NCBI RefSeq assembly: GCF_006517235.1
Contig: NZ_CP041188.1
Span: forward strand, 496,001-560,000
Origin: Pseudarthrobacter sp. NIBRBAC000502772
GTDB lineage: Bacteria > Actinomycetota > Actinomycetes > Actinomycetales > Micrococcaceae
Length of the DNA: 64,000 nt
Reading direction: 5' to 3'
Shown here: one piece after another, positions 25,091 through 34,617 of the stretch
Layout: each line of letters begins with the position of its first letter
Numbering within the stretch: the stretch's first letter is position 1
Program-made: the position numbers and the translations under genes
Notes under the pieces: generated by a model
Seen by the model: the letters and a program-made list of their open reading frames with translations, nothing else
What the model was told of the DNA's origin: nothing
Databases searched by the model: none

Positions 25091-25884
25091 ATACCTCGGA
25101 AGTCCCAGTTCTTGAAGTGCGAGGCGCCGTCAAGCGCTTCGGCAACGTCGTAGCCCTTGACGGAGCCTCGCTCACCCTGGGCCGCGGCGAAATCCTGGCG
25201 CTGCTGGGCGACAACGGGGCGGGCAAATCCACCCTGGTCAAGAGCATCAGCGGCACGCACCAGATCGACGGCGGTGAAATCCTCATCAACGGCGAGCCCG
25301 CGTCCTTCCGCAGCAGCGCCGACGCCCGGGCAGCCGGGATCGAAACCGTCTACCAGGATCTGGCCCTCTTCGACAACCTTCCCGCAGCGGCGAACTTCTA
25401 CGCCGGCCGGGAACTCGTCGGCCCCGGCAGGTCCTCCCGCAGCTGGGGGTTCCTGAAGAACCGCGGCATGCAAACCGAAACCACCAAGCTGCTCGAGGAA
25501 CTGAAAGTCAGGATCCCCAGCATGACCATGCCGGTCGGGCTCATGTCCGGCGGCCAGCGCCAGGCGATCGCCGTGGCACGGGCCGTGGCCTTCGCCAAAC
25601 AGGTTGTCCTGCTCGACGAGCCCACCGCCGCACTGGGCCTACGCGAAACCCGCCAGGTGCTCGATCTGATCAAGACCCTTCCCGCGCGTGGTATCTCCGT
25701 CATCCTCATCTCCCACCAGCTCGACGACGTCATCGAAGTCGCCGACCGCGCCATCGTCCTGCGCCGGGGACGCGTCGTCGGCGAAGAAATACCCAGCGCC
25801 GCAACCCACGAACGGCTTGTCTCCCTCATCGTCGGCGGCGCTGATGCAACAGCCGCCCGCGAAAAATCAGACTCAACCACGTAA
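25087..25884 (+). CDS. ABC sugar transporter ATP-binding protein (single NBD)
   Basis: A 265-residue ATPase: Walker A GDNGAGKST at residues 41-49, Q-loop in TVYQDLALFDNL, signature MSGGQRQAIAVARA, Walker B VVLLDEPTAALG and the switch His in LISHQLDD. Ribose-type importers usually have a fused double ATPase of about 500 residues; this one has a single domain, as in FrcA-like fructose/inositol systems. A fragment of a second copy lies at 44.6 kb. Confidence 0.92.
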   Translation: MNTSEVPVLEVRGAVKRFGNVVALDGASLTLGRGEILALLGDNGAGKSTLVKSISGTHQIDGGEILINGEPASFRSSADARAAGIETVYQDLALFDNLPAAANFYAGRELVGPGRSSRSWGFLKNRGMQTETTKLLEELKVRIPSMTMPVGLMSGGQRQAIAVARAVAFAKQVVLLDEPTAALGLRETRQVLDLIKTLPARGISVILISHQLDDVIEVADRAIVLRRGRVVGEEIPSAATHERLVSLIVGGADATAAREKSDSTT

Positions 25885-25900
25885 TCACCAGGAGAATCAC

Positions 25901-26854
25901 ATGAAACCACTTAAATGGCTTGCCGCCAGTGTGCTTGCCGGATCCCTCGCCCTCTCAATGACCGCCTGCGGCGGAAGTCCCGCAAGCCCCGGTGCTGAGA
26001 GCAAACCCAAAGTCGGGGTCATCCTCAAGACCGCCAACGCGTACTTCAACGCCATGAAGGACGGCATCAACGGCATGCCCAAGGACGGCATCGATTTCCT
26101 GGGCGTGGAGGCTCCCGGCGACGGCAAGGACGCGCAGCCCCAGATCACCGCCATTGAAGGCATGGTCACCCGCGGAGCCAACGCCATCGCCATCGCTCCC
26201 ATCGGGCCCCAGGTCCAGCCGGCCCTGGACCGTGCCATCTCGCAGGGAGTGAAGATCGTCCTGATCGACAACGACCTCCCGGGCTGGACGGGCGCCTCCA
26301 GCTACATCGGAACCGATAACCTGGCCGGCGGCACCAAAGCTGGCAACTACATCAACGAACAGCTCAAGGGCAAGGGCACGGTTGCCATCATGTCCGGGGT
26401 CCCCGGTGTACCGGCACTCGACGCCCGTGTCAACGGGGTCCTGGACGTCCTCAAGACCACCGGGATCAAAGTCGTCAACACGCTGGCAACCAACTGTGAC
26501 CAGACCAAGGGCGTTGACGTGATGCAGGCCTTCGGAGCAGCCAATCCGGAGGTGGATGCGGTCTACAGTGCCTGTGGCCCGCCCGTCCTGGGCGCCATCG
26601 AGGCGCGCAAAAAGTCCGACCCGTTCAAGACGAACCTGCTCCTGGTCGGTTTCGACGCACTTCCCGATGAGGCAAAAGCCATTCTGGAAGGCACACAGAC
26701 TGCCAGCATCGCCCAGTTCCCCCAGAAGATGGGCACCACCGCTGTGAACACAGCCGCTGCTGCCGCGCGCGGGGACAAGGTCGAGGCCCGGATCGACACC
26801 GGAACCGAAGTCGTCACCAAAGACAACGCCCAAAAGTTCACCACCTTCCAGTAA
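25901..26854 (+). CDS. Periplasmic-binding-protein-like lipoprotein of the ABC importer
   Basis: A 317-residue substrate-binding protein of the ribose/galactose type (Peripla_BP_4). A lipoprotein signal peptide ends at LSMTAC with the lipidated Cys at residue 23. The N-lobe begins KVGVILKTANAYFNAMKDGI, and AIAPIGPQVQPALDRAISQG and GVPGVPALDARVNG are typical ligand-pocket segments. CCAGGAGAATCAC precedes ATG 25901. A close paralogue is encoded at 44909-45865. Ligand unknown; neighbouring Gfo/Idh enzymes favour a sugar or cyclitol. Confidence 0.92.
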   Translation: MKPLKWLAASVLAGSLALSMTACGGSPASPGAESKPKVGVILKTANAYFNAMKDGINGMPKDGIDFLGVEAPGDGKDAQPQITAIEGMVTRGANAIAIAPIGPQVQPALDRAISQGVKIVLIDNDLPGWTGASSYIGTDNLAGGTKAGNYINEQLKGKGTVAIMSGVPGVPALDARVNGVLDVLKTTGIKVVNTLATNCDQTKGVDVMQAFGAANPEVDAVYSACGPPVLGAIEARKKSDPFKTNLLLVGFDALPDEAKAILEGTQTASIAQFPQKMGTTAVNTAAAAARGDKVEARIDTGTEVVTKDNAQKFTTFQ

Positions 26855-26871
26855 CCCGGAAATGGAGTATG

Positions 26872-26911
26872 CGCAGTGCCGGGTCCTCGATGTGAGCGGC
26901 CCGGCACTGCG
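26872..26911 (+). repeat. Hairpin after the first substrate-binding protein gene
   Basis: CGCAGTGCCGGG pairs perfectly with CCCGGCACTGCG. Such hairpins behind a binding-protein gene commonly stabilise its mRNA. The duplicated locus keeps the same hairpin. Confidence 0.65.
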
Positions 26912-27034
26912 AGCACAGCCAGGACGGGCCCCAACTGCGGCATCCGGAGCCCGTGACACCTTCGGAAAAACCATCTCCATCCCCACGTAAATGCATCACA
27001 ACGGCGCCCCAGCGCGCTGAAGAAACGAAGGATC

Positions 27035-27853
27035 ATGACAGCCGACCATTCCCTCCGGGACAGAATTGCCGCCGGAGACTGCCTCTACGGGCTCATCGTA
27101 AAAATGCCGAATCAGCCCATGGTTGAAATGGCCGGTTATACCGGCTTCGACCTGGTCATGATCGACACCGAACACGGCATGGCCGATGACTCGGCGCTGG
27201 AAAACCACCTGCGTTCGGCCAGACTGGCCGGGGTATCAACGCTTGTCCGCCTCGGCCACAACGATCCGCTCCTGATCCTGCGCGCCCTCGATGCCGGCGC
27301 CACCGGCGTCGTCATTCCCCACGTATCCACCGCCGGGGAGGCCGCCGCTGCAGTGTCTGCCGCGCACTACCCGCCCATAGGCACCCGGGGCCTGGCCGTG
27401 AGTACCATCGCCGGCCACCACGGAACGGTGCCATTGAAAGCCCACCTCGACGCTGCGGCGGCGACCACCTTCGTCGTAGCCCAGGCAGAAGACAAAGAAG
27501 CCTCCGCCAACAGTGCCGCTATCGCCGCGGTCCCCGGCCTGGACGCCGTCTGGATCGGCCCCAGCGATCTGTCCATGTCCCTCGGACAGCCGGGCCAGAC
27601 CTCCCACCCGGCCGTCGCGGCAGCAATCGATCGCATAGCCGACAACGTCACCAGCTCAGCGGGCTGCGCCTTGTGCGTCATCGCGGACTCCACCGAAGAT
27701 GCAGCCGTGTGGGCGCAACGCGGAGCTCGGATCATTCTCTTCAACTCCACTAAACTCCTCGCAGACGCATTCCGCGGCGCCGTGAGCAGCGCCAGAGACG
27801 CTGTTCAGGCGGCGGATGCCGGCCCGGGGATGACCACAAGTTCGCTCACTTAA
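27035..27853 (+). CDS. HpcH/HpaI-family class II aldolase
   Basis: A 272-residue TIM-barrel aldolase of the 4-hydroxy-2-oxoheptanedioate / 2-keto-3-deoxy-sugar acid type. The catalytic His-containing MIDTEHGMADD, the Arg-containing LVRLGHND, the metal-binding region and VWIGPSDLSMSLGQPG are all present. It cleaves a 2-oxo acid to pyruvate and an aldehyde. Following the ABC importer and Gfo/Idh genes, it could split a dehydrated sugar-acid product. Its start has GAAGGATC in front. Confidence 0.87.
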   Translation: MTADHSLRDRIAAGDCLYGLIVKMPNQPMVEMAGYTGFDLVMIDTEHGMADDSALENHLRSARLAGVSTLVRLGHNDPLLILRALDAGATGVVIPHVSTAGEAAAAVSAAHYPPIGTRGLAVSTIAGHHGTVPLKAHLDAAAATTFVVAQAEDKEASANSAAIAAVPGLDAVWIGPSDLSMSLGQPGQTSHPAVAAAIDRIADNVTSSAGCALCVIADSTEDAAVWAQRGARIILFNSTKLLADAFRGAVSSARDAVQAADAGPGMTTSSLT

Positions 27854-27898
27854 TTGATCGCATTGGCACGAACAAAAATACGAAGTCTGGAGTATCCC

Positions 27899-29071
27899 AT
27901 GGCAGTTTCGGTACCTTTCGATGAGCAGTACCTCGAGGACCTTATGGAGGGCGCGGGCATTGATGCCCTGCTCGCCACGACAAAACACAACGTGCAGCAC
28001 CTGCTGGGCGGATACCGGTTCTTCTTCTTCGCTCATGCTGACGCCACCGGAGTCAGCCGCTACCTTCCCGCCGTCGGAATCGTGCGGGGAAAACTCGATG
28101 ACTCCTTCTACATCGGCGCAGGCAACGAGGACTGGGGAACCGCGGGCGGAGCAATCTGGGTATCCGATATCCAGAACATCAGCTGGACCAGTATCGACAC
28201 GGCCCGGGCCGCAGCGGCGGCTCTGGAGAAGCGCGGGCTCGCCCGCGCCACAATCGGGGTTGAGAAGTCGTTCATCCCCGCGGACGCCCTCGACACGCTG
28301 CGCGAGCTCCTCCCCGAAGCGACATTCGTAGAGGTCCACCCTGTTCTGGAATCCCTTCGCGGGGTCAAATCCGAGAGAGAACTTGAGCTGGTTCGTACCG
28401 CGTCCCATGGCATCATCGATTCAATGCAGGCCTCATTCGGCCTGGTCCAACCCGGAATGACCAAACACGACATCGCCGAGATCTTCCGCCTCGAGCAGAC
28501 CAAGAGAGGCCTGTTCTACGAATACGCCCTGGTGACGCTCGGCGGAGGATCTATGAACCGGTCCCCGTCCTCCGACGTGTGGCGCTCCGGCACCAGCTTG
28601 TCGATCGATTCCGGGGGCATGTACGAGGGATACATCGGTGACCTGTCCAGGATGGCAATCGACACCGAGCCCACCGCACGACAGACCGATCTGCTGGCAC
28701 AAATCGAAACCGTGCAGCAGGAGGCACGGACCGCCGTCGCGGCAGGCAAACGCGGCGGCGACATCTTCGTCACAGCGCTCGACACGATCTCGAAGCTGCC
28801 TGATGGCGCCAACATGAAATTCGTCGCCCATGGAATGGGCCTGATCACCCACGAAGTCCCCCGGCTGACCTCAACCGGACCCGTTCCCTACTTCGGGGCC
28901 CATGCAAATGATCCGCTGAAGTCCGGCATGGTCCTCTCCATCGAGTCGTGGTTCGAAGACCACGACTCCGGATTCATCAAGCTCGAGGACACACTGATCG
29001 TGACCGACGACGGCTGGGAAGCCCCCGGCGACTCCGCCCGCGGATGGAACCGCACCGGCGCAAGCCTCTAA
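27899..29071 (+). CDS. M24-family metallopeptidase-fold protein (Xaa-Pro peptidase/creatinase type)
   Basis: A 390-residue protein with an N-terminal creatinase-N domain (to about residue 160) and a C-terminal pita-bread fold. The five metal ligands of M24 peptidases are kept: two Asp in SIDSGGMYEGYIGDLSRM, His in AHGMGLITHEVPRL and two Glu in SIESWF and IKLEDTLIV. It could be a real metallopeptidase or a C-N hydrolase such as creatinase. ATG 27899 follows GGAGTATCCC. It is in line with the aldolase gene, though a peptidase has no obvious role in a sugar operon. Confidence 0.82.
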   Translation: MAVSVPFDEQYLEDLMEGAGIDALLATTKHNVQHLLGGYRFFFFAHADATGVSRYLPAVGIVRGKLDDSFYIGAGNEDWGTAGGAIWVSDIQNISWTSIDTARAAAAALEKRGLARATIGVEKSFIPADALDTLRELLPEATFVEVHPVLESLRGVKSERELELVRTASHGIIDSMQASFGLVQPGMTKHDIAEIFRLEQTKRGLFYEYALVTLGGGSMNRSPSSDVWRSGTSLSIDSGGMYEGYIGDLSRMAIDTEPTARQTDLLAQIETVQQEARTAVAAGKRGGDIFVTALDTISKLPDGANMKFVAHGMGLITHEVPRLTSTGPVPYFGAHANDPLKSGMVLSIESWFEDHDSGFIKLEDTLIVTDDGWEAPGDSARGWNRTGASL

Positions 29072-29432
29072 CCCAACCGGCGGTCCGTCCGACACACACC
29101 GGACGACCCGCCGGACGATTAGCCCTCAACCGGTCTTGGGGCGCATGTAGCGACGGATAACCGCTCTGGGCGGGCCAGTTGTTCTTCAGGCGTTTCTGGG
29201 CCTGGCCGGAATGCGCGCAGGTTGGCCCTGTTCCGGCGGCGTCGCGGAAGATCCTAGCGCACGAGATTTCGGGACGTGCCAAATCCAAGCGGACCAGCTG
29301 AAATGCCTGGCAGAGGTGCGCTGCCTTTCGGGTGTCCCAGTTCCAGGGAAACGGGACACTGTATTTCTGGTGTTGGGTGCCACGTTTTTTCTTGGTGACA
29401 AGTAAAGGGAGTCCCGGGAGAAGGCGAAAGCG
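29072..29432. other. Intergenic region between M24 gene and leuD
   Basis: The two genes converge here. Besides the inverted repeat listed separately I see no gene and no clear intrinsic terminator. GC content falls along this stretch toward leuD. Confidence 0.4.
29332..29359. repeat. Imperfect inverted repeat between convergent genes
   Basis: GTGTCCC and GGGACAC are perfect 7-bp arms, with further partial pairing inside. No T-run follows, so it may be an element end, a binding site or a weak terminator. Confidence 0.45.
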
Positions 29433-30020
29433 CTACGGTGTCGTCGGGAGGAAATTCGGTCGTTGGGCTTCGAATGACTCGATGTCGGCCCCGGCTAGTT
29501 CTGTCAGGTCGATATCATCGAGTCCTTCCAAGAGTCGCCACTTCACATAGTTGTCGATGTCAAAGATGTACTCGTGTTCCGCGCAGACAATGCTTTGGTC
29601 GGCAAGGTTGAGGGTGATTTCAAGTCCTGGATCGGCTTCGATGGCTCTCCAGATTTCATCGATCTCTTCTTGGTTTAGCTTGGCGGCTACCAGACCCGAT
29701 TTTCCGCAGTTTCCCCGAAAGATATCGGCGAATTTTGGTGAGATGACGACTTTGAAACCATAGTCCATCAGTGCCCAGACGGCGTGTTCCCGTGATGATC
29801 CTGTGCCGAAGTCCGCTCCGGTAACCAGAATTGATGCACCGGAAAACTGGGGATTGTCGAGAGGAAATTTTGCGTCTTCGCGCAGGTCAGCAAAGAGGGC
29901 ATCTGCAAAACCGGTCCGGCTGATCCTTTTCAGGAACTTGGACGGGATGATTTGGTCGGTGTCGACGTTGGTCTGGTTCAGCGGCATGGCCACGCCTGTG
30001 TGAACAGTGAATCTCTGCAT
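29433..30020 (-). CDS. leuD: 3-isopropylmalate dehydratase small subunit (LeuD-type)
   Basis: A 195-residue swivel-domain protein: GVAMPLNQTNVDTDQIIPSKFLK-type start (broken here as TGVAMPLNQTNVDTDQ then IIPSKFLKRI), the GSSREHA active-site loop and SGLVAAKL. It forms the heterodimer with the LeuC-type subunit encoded 1 bp upstream. The window has no leuA or leuB, and GC content is lower than in nearby genes. Besides leucine synthesis, LeuCD-type enzymes hydrate maleate, citraconate or dimethylmalate, so a catabolic role cannot be excluded. Confidence 0.85.
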   Translation of the reverse strand: MQRFTVHTGVAMPLNQTNVDTDQIIPSKFLKRISRTGFADALFADLREDAKFPLDNPQFSGASILVTGADFGTGSSREHAVWALMDYGFKVVISPKFADIFRGNCGKSGLVAAKLNQEEIDEIWRAIEADPGLEITLNLADQSIVCAEHEYIFDIDNYVKWRLLEGLDDIDLTELAGADIESFEAQRPNFLPTTP

Positions 30021-30021
30021 G

Positions 30022-31440
30022 CTAGTTTCCTGTTCCGGCTTTCACCAGGTCGGATGGCGTTGAGATGGTTCCCCTGATCGCGGTCGCGGCGGCTACCGGG
30101 GGTGAGACTAGGTGCGTCATGCTGCCTCGCCCCTGGCGTCCTTCGAAGTTCCGGTTGGACGTTGACACGCAGCGTTTGCCGACGGGTACTTGGTCTGGGT
30201 TCATGCCCAGGCACATCGAGCAGCCGGCGAAGCGCCATTCCGCTCCCGCATCAAGGAAGATCTGGTCGAGACCTTCTTTTTCTGCCTGGGCTTTGACCTG
30301 CATGGAACCAGGAACTACCAGCATCTGCAGGCCTTCTTTGATGCGCTGTCCGGCTAGTACGGATGCTGCAGCCCGCAGATCCTCGATGCGCCCGTTGGTG
30401 CAGGATCCAAGGAAGACCATGTCAACGGGGATGTCTCTCATGGCTGTCCCGGGTGTCAGATCCATGTAGGCCATTGATTTCTTGGCGGCGGACCTGTCGC
30501 GTTCTTCCGGAAAGTGATCAGGGTCGGGGACGCTGCCGGAGATGGGCACAGCCTGTCCGGGGTTCGTTCCCCATGTGACGAACGGTGAGATCTGTGCAGC
30601 ATCCAGGGTCACCTCGGCGTCGTATACGGCGTCCGCGTCGCTCGGCAGCGAGAGCCAGTACTGGGCGGCTGACGCCCATGCCGCCTCATCAGGTGCGTGG
30701 GGTTTGCCCCTGAGGTAGTCAATGGTCTTCTCGTCGGGAGCGATCAGCCCTGCGCGCGCGCCCGCTTCCACGGACATATTGCAGACCGTCATCCGTGCCT
30801 CCATGGACATCTCTTTGATGGCCTCACCGCGGTATTCGAGAACGTATCCTTGGCCCCCGCTGATGCCTATTTGGGCGATGAGGGCCAAAATGACGTCTTT
30901 GGATGTGACTCCGGGGGCCAGTTTGCCTTCAAGGTTGACGGCCATGGTTTTGAACCGTTGCAGGGGCAGGGTCTGTGTGGCGAGGACATGTTCTGCTTCA
31001 CTGGTGCCAATTCCGAAGGCCAAGGCTCCGAAGGCACCGTGAGTGGATGTGTGCGAATCGCCGCAGACGATCGTCATCCCCGGCTGGGTGAGGCCAAGCT
31101 GGGGGCCGACGACGTGGACGATGCCCTGGTCCTTGCTGCCCATGTTGAAGAGTTTGATACCGAAAGCCGCGCAGTTTTCACGCAGCGTCTGAACCTGGAG
31201 ACGCGACGTGAGGTCAACGATCGGCTTGTCGACCCCGATCGTGGGGACGTTATGGTCTTCCATGGCCAAAGTCAGATCGGGTCGACGAACGGTGCGGCTG
31301 GCAAGCCGTAAGCCTTCGAAGGCCTGGGGGCTGGTCACCTCGTTGACGAGATGCAGGTCGATGTAGAGCAGGTCGGGTTTGCCGTCCTCGTGGCGGACGG
31401 TGTGGGAATTCCACACTTTTTCGGCAAGGGTGTAGCCCAT
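30022..31440 (-). CDS. leuC: 3-isopropylmalate dehydratase large subunit (LeuC-type)
   Basis: A 472-residue aconitase-superfamily subunit. The 4Fe-4S ligands are in [10 protein letters not shown] and [10 protein letters not shown], and [19 protein letters not shown] and [11 protein letters not shown] are intact. Over its length it reads like a normal actinobacterial LeuC. Its pairing with LeuD is certain; the substrate is not, because the genes stand alone between a sugar-type ABC locus and a gentisate module rather than with other leucine genes. A GntR regulator gene lies upstream on the same strand. Confidence 0.87.
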   Translation of the reverse strand: MGYTLAEKVWNSHTVRHEDGKPDLLYIDLHLVNEVTSPQAFEGLRLASRTVRRPDLTLAMEDHNVPTIGVDKPIVDLTSRLQVQTLRENCAAFGIKLFNMGSKDQGIVHVVGPQLGLTQPGMTIVCGDSHTSTHGAFGALAFGIGTSEAEHVLATQTLPLQRFKTMAVNLEGKLAPGVTSKDVILALIAQIGISGGQGYVLEYRGEAIKEMSMEARMTVCNMSVEAGARAGLIAPDEKTIDYLRGKPHAPDEAAWASAAQYWLSLPSDADAVYDAEVTLDAAQISPFVTWGTNPGQAVPISGSVPDPDHFPEERDRSAAKKSMAYMDLTPGTAMRDIPVDMVFLGSCTNGRIEDLRAAASVLAGQRIKEGLQMLVVPGSMQVKAQAEKEGLDQIFLDAGAEWRFAGCSMCLGMNPDQVPVGKRCVSTSNRNFEGRQGRGSMTHLVSPPVAAATAIRGTISTPSDLVKAGTGN

Positions 31441-32031
31441 GAATGGGTCTCGATTCAGTAGATTCCGGGCGGAAAGTCGTTATGGGTCGAATCAGGCGTG
31501 GCACCGCGGCGTTTTGCCCGGAGGGCATGCATTTCGTTTAGATGAGGAAAGAAGGAGAAACCGGGACGGAAACACAGGAACCGGAGTCATAACGGAAGGA
31601 TCGACCGGACCATGCGACGTCGGCCGAGACGTCCAGTAAGACCGGTCCCACAAGAGTCAGCCGCACGGGTCCCGTGTCTTTGCTGGACCTGTCAAGGACG
31701 CGCTGGCTGATTTCCTCCGGCACCTTCGGGCGCCGACCAACCTTTGCGGATGGGTTTGTTGAGTGGACTACGATCCGCAGCGGGTCCCCGAAAGGCACCC
31801 CGGCCACCACGGCTGAGGGCTGAGCGAGGAACCGATGACGGCATCGAACACGACATCGATACCCGTTGCAAGGCCAATGTCCATCTCCGAACCGTGCCGA
31901 AAACTATGTTGCGGACGGCGTTATGAAGCGGCAGTTTTGGGAGAAATCATTTAGGGTCGCGTTACGCGGGTATTAGCGGTTTCTGAAACACGCAGACGTG
32001 GTGTGCACTGTCCGGAATTTAGCAAAACGTT
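31441..32031. other. Non-coding stretch upstream of leuC
   Basis: 591 bp with no gene that I can support. A minus-strand frame at 31538-31810 starts VAGVPFGDPLRIVV and has reasonable composition, but it has no ribosome-binding site and resembles nothing I know, so I treat it as possible gene debris. The leuC leader must lie here; I find no clear leader peptide with leucine codons. Confidence 0.4.
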
Positions 32032-32787
32032 CTAGTGTCCGCTGTCCGCAGCCGCGACTGTCTGAACCGCTGGAGTGTGCTCGACAGCGACCTCAATCGC
32101 CTTCAGGGGATCCCCTGATAGAACTGCCTCCACCAGCCGCCGGTGCAAGTCGAGGGTGGAGCGCTTACGCTCGTGGAAGCTCTCATCCACCGCGATATCT
32201 TCGAGCGATTCCGCGATGAGATCGGAAAGCGCGATGTACACGCTCGTCAACACAGGGTTTCCGCTGCTTTCGGCCATCCTTCGGTGGAGAGCCCAGTTCG
32301 ACCTGACGAAGGCTGTGGGATCGTCGAGCTGATCCTCCATGTCCGCCAGGATGGACCACAGCGCGGCCGCGTCTTTGGCCTGATGATGGCGACTCGCCTC
32401 TTCAGCCACTAGCGGGTCGAGGGCGTGACGGACTGCAAGTGCCTGTTCCATCGTGACCTCGTCCCGACGGAGAATCATCACCGCATTGCGCATGCGTACG
32501 CTCGGGCGGCCAGATGCGACGAACACGCCACCAGTGGGCGGAGGTCCGGATTTGATCTCGATCAACTGCTGTGTCTGGAGGATCCGAACGGCCTCATTGA
32601 GCGTGCCGGCGGCAACTTTGAACCGAGTGCGGAGCTCCGCTTTCGTGCCGATCCGCTCTCCCTCCTGTAATTCTTCGCTCAGGATCGAGGATGCGAGACG
32701 GCGCGCGAGGGTCTCGCCCCGGGACATCCACGGGATCTCAGTGGTCTCGGCCTCGATAGTCACGTCAGCGCGTATCTCGGTGGTCAT
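32032..32787 (-). CDS. GntR-family (FadR/FCD) regulator of module B
   Basis: A 251-residue protein. The N-terminal winged helix (about 25-90; EGERIGTKAELRTRFKVAAGTLNEAV) is slightly atypical, with GTKAELRTRF replacing the usual LPSERELA, and the C-terminal FCD domain follows (LHRRMAESSGNP). It is divergent from the MHS transporter gene that opens module B, and direct repeats in the 428-bp gap are candidate operators. It may control module B, leuCD or both. Confidence 0.87.
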   Translation of the reverse strand: MTTEIRADVTIEAETTEIPWMSRGETLARRLASSILSEELQEGERIGTKAELRTRFKVAAGTLNEAVRILQTQQLIEIKSGPPPTGGVFVASGRPSVRMRNAVMILRRDEVTMEQALAVRHALDPLVAEEASRHHQAKDAAALWSILADMEDQLDDPTAFVRSNWALHRRMAESSGNPVLTSVYIALSDLIAESLEDIAVDESFHERKRSTLDLHRRLVEAVLSGDPLKAIEVAVEHTPAVQTVAAADSGH

Positions 32788-33215
32788 GGTTGCTCCTCAT
32801 TGAAGTCACCTTCTCGTCAGTACCGGCCCGTGGACGCCCCCGTGCGCTGATCGCGCGTAACAGGGTCCAGTAGAACTGAAGGCCTGCAAACCAGAATATC
32901 AGTACGGTGGGAACAGGGGATATAACCACTATATTAGATACGCTTAACCCTTGACCACTGTATTAGATATAGATATTGTGGAGTGAGCGGTGGAAGTCAC
33001 GCCGAGCAAGAACTCGAACTCCTTGCCACCGCTTCTACCAGCCACGTGGATGTCCCTTCGTACCGCGCGACCGGCTCGTTAGCAACGCGATCGTCAACCG
33101 GTTACTGACCGGACTATCCAGAAAGCGCCTCGTCGGGGGTTGATACTTCCCTGCGACGCGCGGCACCTGCTCTATCAGGACAGAAGCTTGAACCGCCAAG
33201 AGACAGAGGAGTCTC
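32788..33215. promoter_or_regulatory. Divergent promoter region between gntR and the module B MHS transporter
   Basis: AT-rich compared with the genes. Two copies of ACCACT(A/G)TATTAGATA lie at 32925-32940 and 32954-32969, 29 bp apart. The second copy continues into GTGG so that CCACTGTAT and ATATTGTGG form an imperfect inverted repeat. These are the best candidate sites for the adjacent GntR regulator. No gene is seen in the rest of the gap. Confidence 0.6.
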
Positions 33216-34562
33216 ATGAATAACGGCAGTAAACCCACCGTGCAGGACCTTGCGGCGCCGAAGAAGACGCCCAAGAAGGCGGCAGCAGCCGCGGCCATCG
33301 GAAGTGCCCTTGAGTACTACGATTTCTTCATCTACGGCTTCGCCTCGGCCCTGGTCTTCAACAAGGTGTTCTTCCCCGAGGCCACCGCGGCCACTGGCAC
33401 ACTCTTGGCCCTGGCAACGTTCGGAGTGGCCTATATCGCCCGTCCGATTGGCGCGTTCGTGCTGGGGCACATCGGCGACAAATATGGGCGCAAGAGAATC
33501 TTGATCTTCACTGTGCTGCTGATGGGCGCGTCAACCTTTTTGATTGGCTGCCTGCCCAGTTACGACACGATCGGTCCGTGGGCCCCGATTCTGCTTGTGA
33601 TATTGCGTCTCATGCAGGGTTTCGCGGCCTCCGGCGAGCAGGCTGGCGCGAATTCGATGACGCTGGAGCACTCCCCGGAGCACCGGCGTGGGTTCTACAC
33701 CAGCTTTACCCTCACCGGCACGCAGTTTGGCCTGATCCTTGCCACCGCTTCATTCCTGCCCATCTCGGCGCTGCCCAATGACCAGCTCCTGTCCTGGGGA
33801 TGGCGGGTCCCGTTCCTGCTTAGCGCCGTCGTCGTCATCGTCGGCCTCATCCTCCGTCGAACGCTGGCCGAGACGCCGACATTCGTCCAGGAGGCCGAAG
33901 CTGGCGCCACGCCGCAGTGGCCGCTGAAGATCCTTCTTCGGTATCACTGGAGGTCGGTGCTGCGTATCGTCATGACCGCCCTGGTTTCCACCGTCAGCAC
34001 GATCTTCAGCGTGTTCGCCCTGTCCTTTGCGGTAAATACCGTCGGACTCGAACGAACCCCCATGCTTTGGGTCGGAATCGTCACCCAGGTCGTTGCGGTT
34101 GCGTCCATCCCGCTGTGGGCGATGCTTTCGGACCGGGTCGGCCGCAAACCGATCTTCATTATTGGCACGATCGGCCCGGGCGTGATGATGTTTGCCTACC
34201 TAGGCGCCGTCGCCAGCGGCAACCTGCCGCTGATCTTCGCCGCGGCCGTCCTGATGTCGGGCGTTCTCTATAGTGCCTCGACCGGCGTCTTCCCCGCATT
34301 CTATGGCGAGATGTTCCCGGCAAGCGTCCGCCTGTCAGGCATGGCAATTGGCACCCAGATCGGCTTCGCGATCGCCGGTTTCGGTCCCTCGATCGCCGCG
34401 GCCATCGCCGGTCCCGGCACCTCCGGGTGGGTTCCGGTCGCGGTTATGGTCCTCGTGGGCTGCGTGATCGCATCGATCGCCGCCGCCACCGCCAAAGAAA
34501 CCTACAAGATTCCGTTGGCGGAACTGGACCAAATACACACCCCGGAAACCGTGTCCCGGTAG
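33216..34562 (+). CDS. MFS transporter, MHS family (module B)
   Basis: A 448-residue, 12-helix protein with the MHS signature GSALEYYDFFIYGFASALVF and GHIGDKYGRKRIL. It is clearly paralogous to the module A transporter: both share long identical stretches such as WVPVA and SFAVNTV. AGAGGAGTCTC precedes the ATG. It is the first gene of module B, so it probably imports the starting compound of the gentisate-linked pathway. Confidence 0.88.
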   Translation: MNNGSKPTVQDLAAPKKTPKKAAAAAAIGSALEYYDFFIYGFASALVFNKVFFPEATAATGTLLALATFGVAYIARPIGAFVLGHIGDKYGRKRILIFTVLLMGASTFLIGCLPSYDTIGPWAPILLVILRLMQGFAASGEQAGANSMTLEHSPEHRRGFYTSFTLTGTQFGLILATASFLPISALPNDQLLSWGWRVPFLLSAVVVIVGLILRRTLAETPTFVQEAEAGATPQWPLKILLRYHWRSVLRIVMTALVSTVSTIFSVFALSFAVNTVGLERTPMLWVGIVTQVVAVASIPLWAMLSDRVGRKPIFIIGTIGPGVMMFAYLGAVASGNLPLIFAAAVLMSGVLYSASTGVFPAFYGEMFPASVRLSGMAIGTQIGFAIAGFGPSIAAAIAGPGTSGWVPVAVMVLVGCVIASIAAATAKETYKIPLAELDQIHTPETVSR

Positions 34563-34617
34563 CAGAGGCAGGTCCCTGGACCCAGCACTGCATCGAGGCA
34601 ATCCCTGTCATCAGTTC

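Noticed and set aside
25688..25900. Upstream extension of the first binding-protein frame
   Set aside because: It overlaps the ATPase gene in another frame; the signal peptide begins at 25901 with a good ribosome-binding site.
31538..31810. 90-codon minus-strand frame upstream of leuC
   Set aside because: Composition is acceptable but there is no ribosome-binding site and I recognise no family; noted only as possible debris.
31441..32031. Leucine leader-peptide attenuator upstream of leuC
   Set aside because: No short frame with a run of leucine codons and no alternative hairpin pair could be found.
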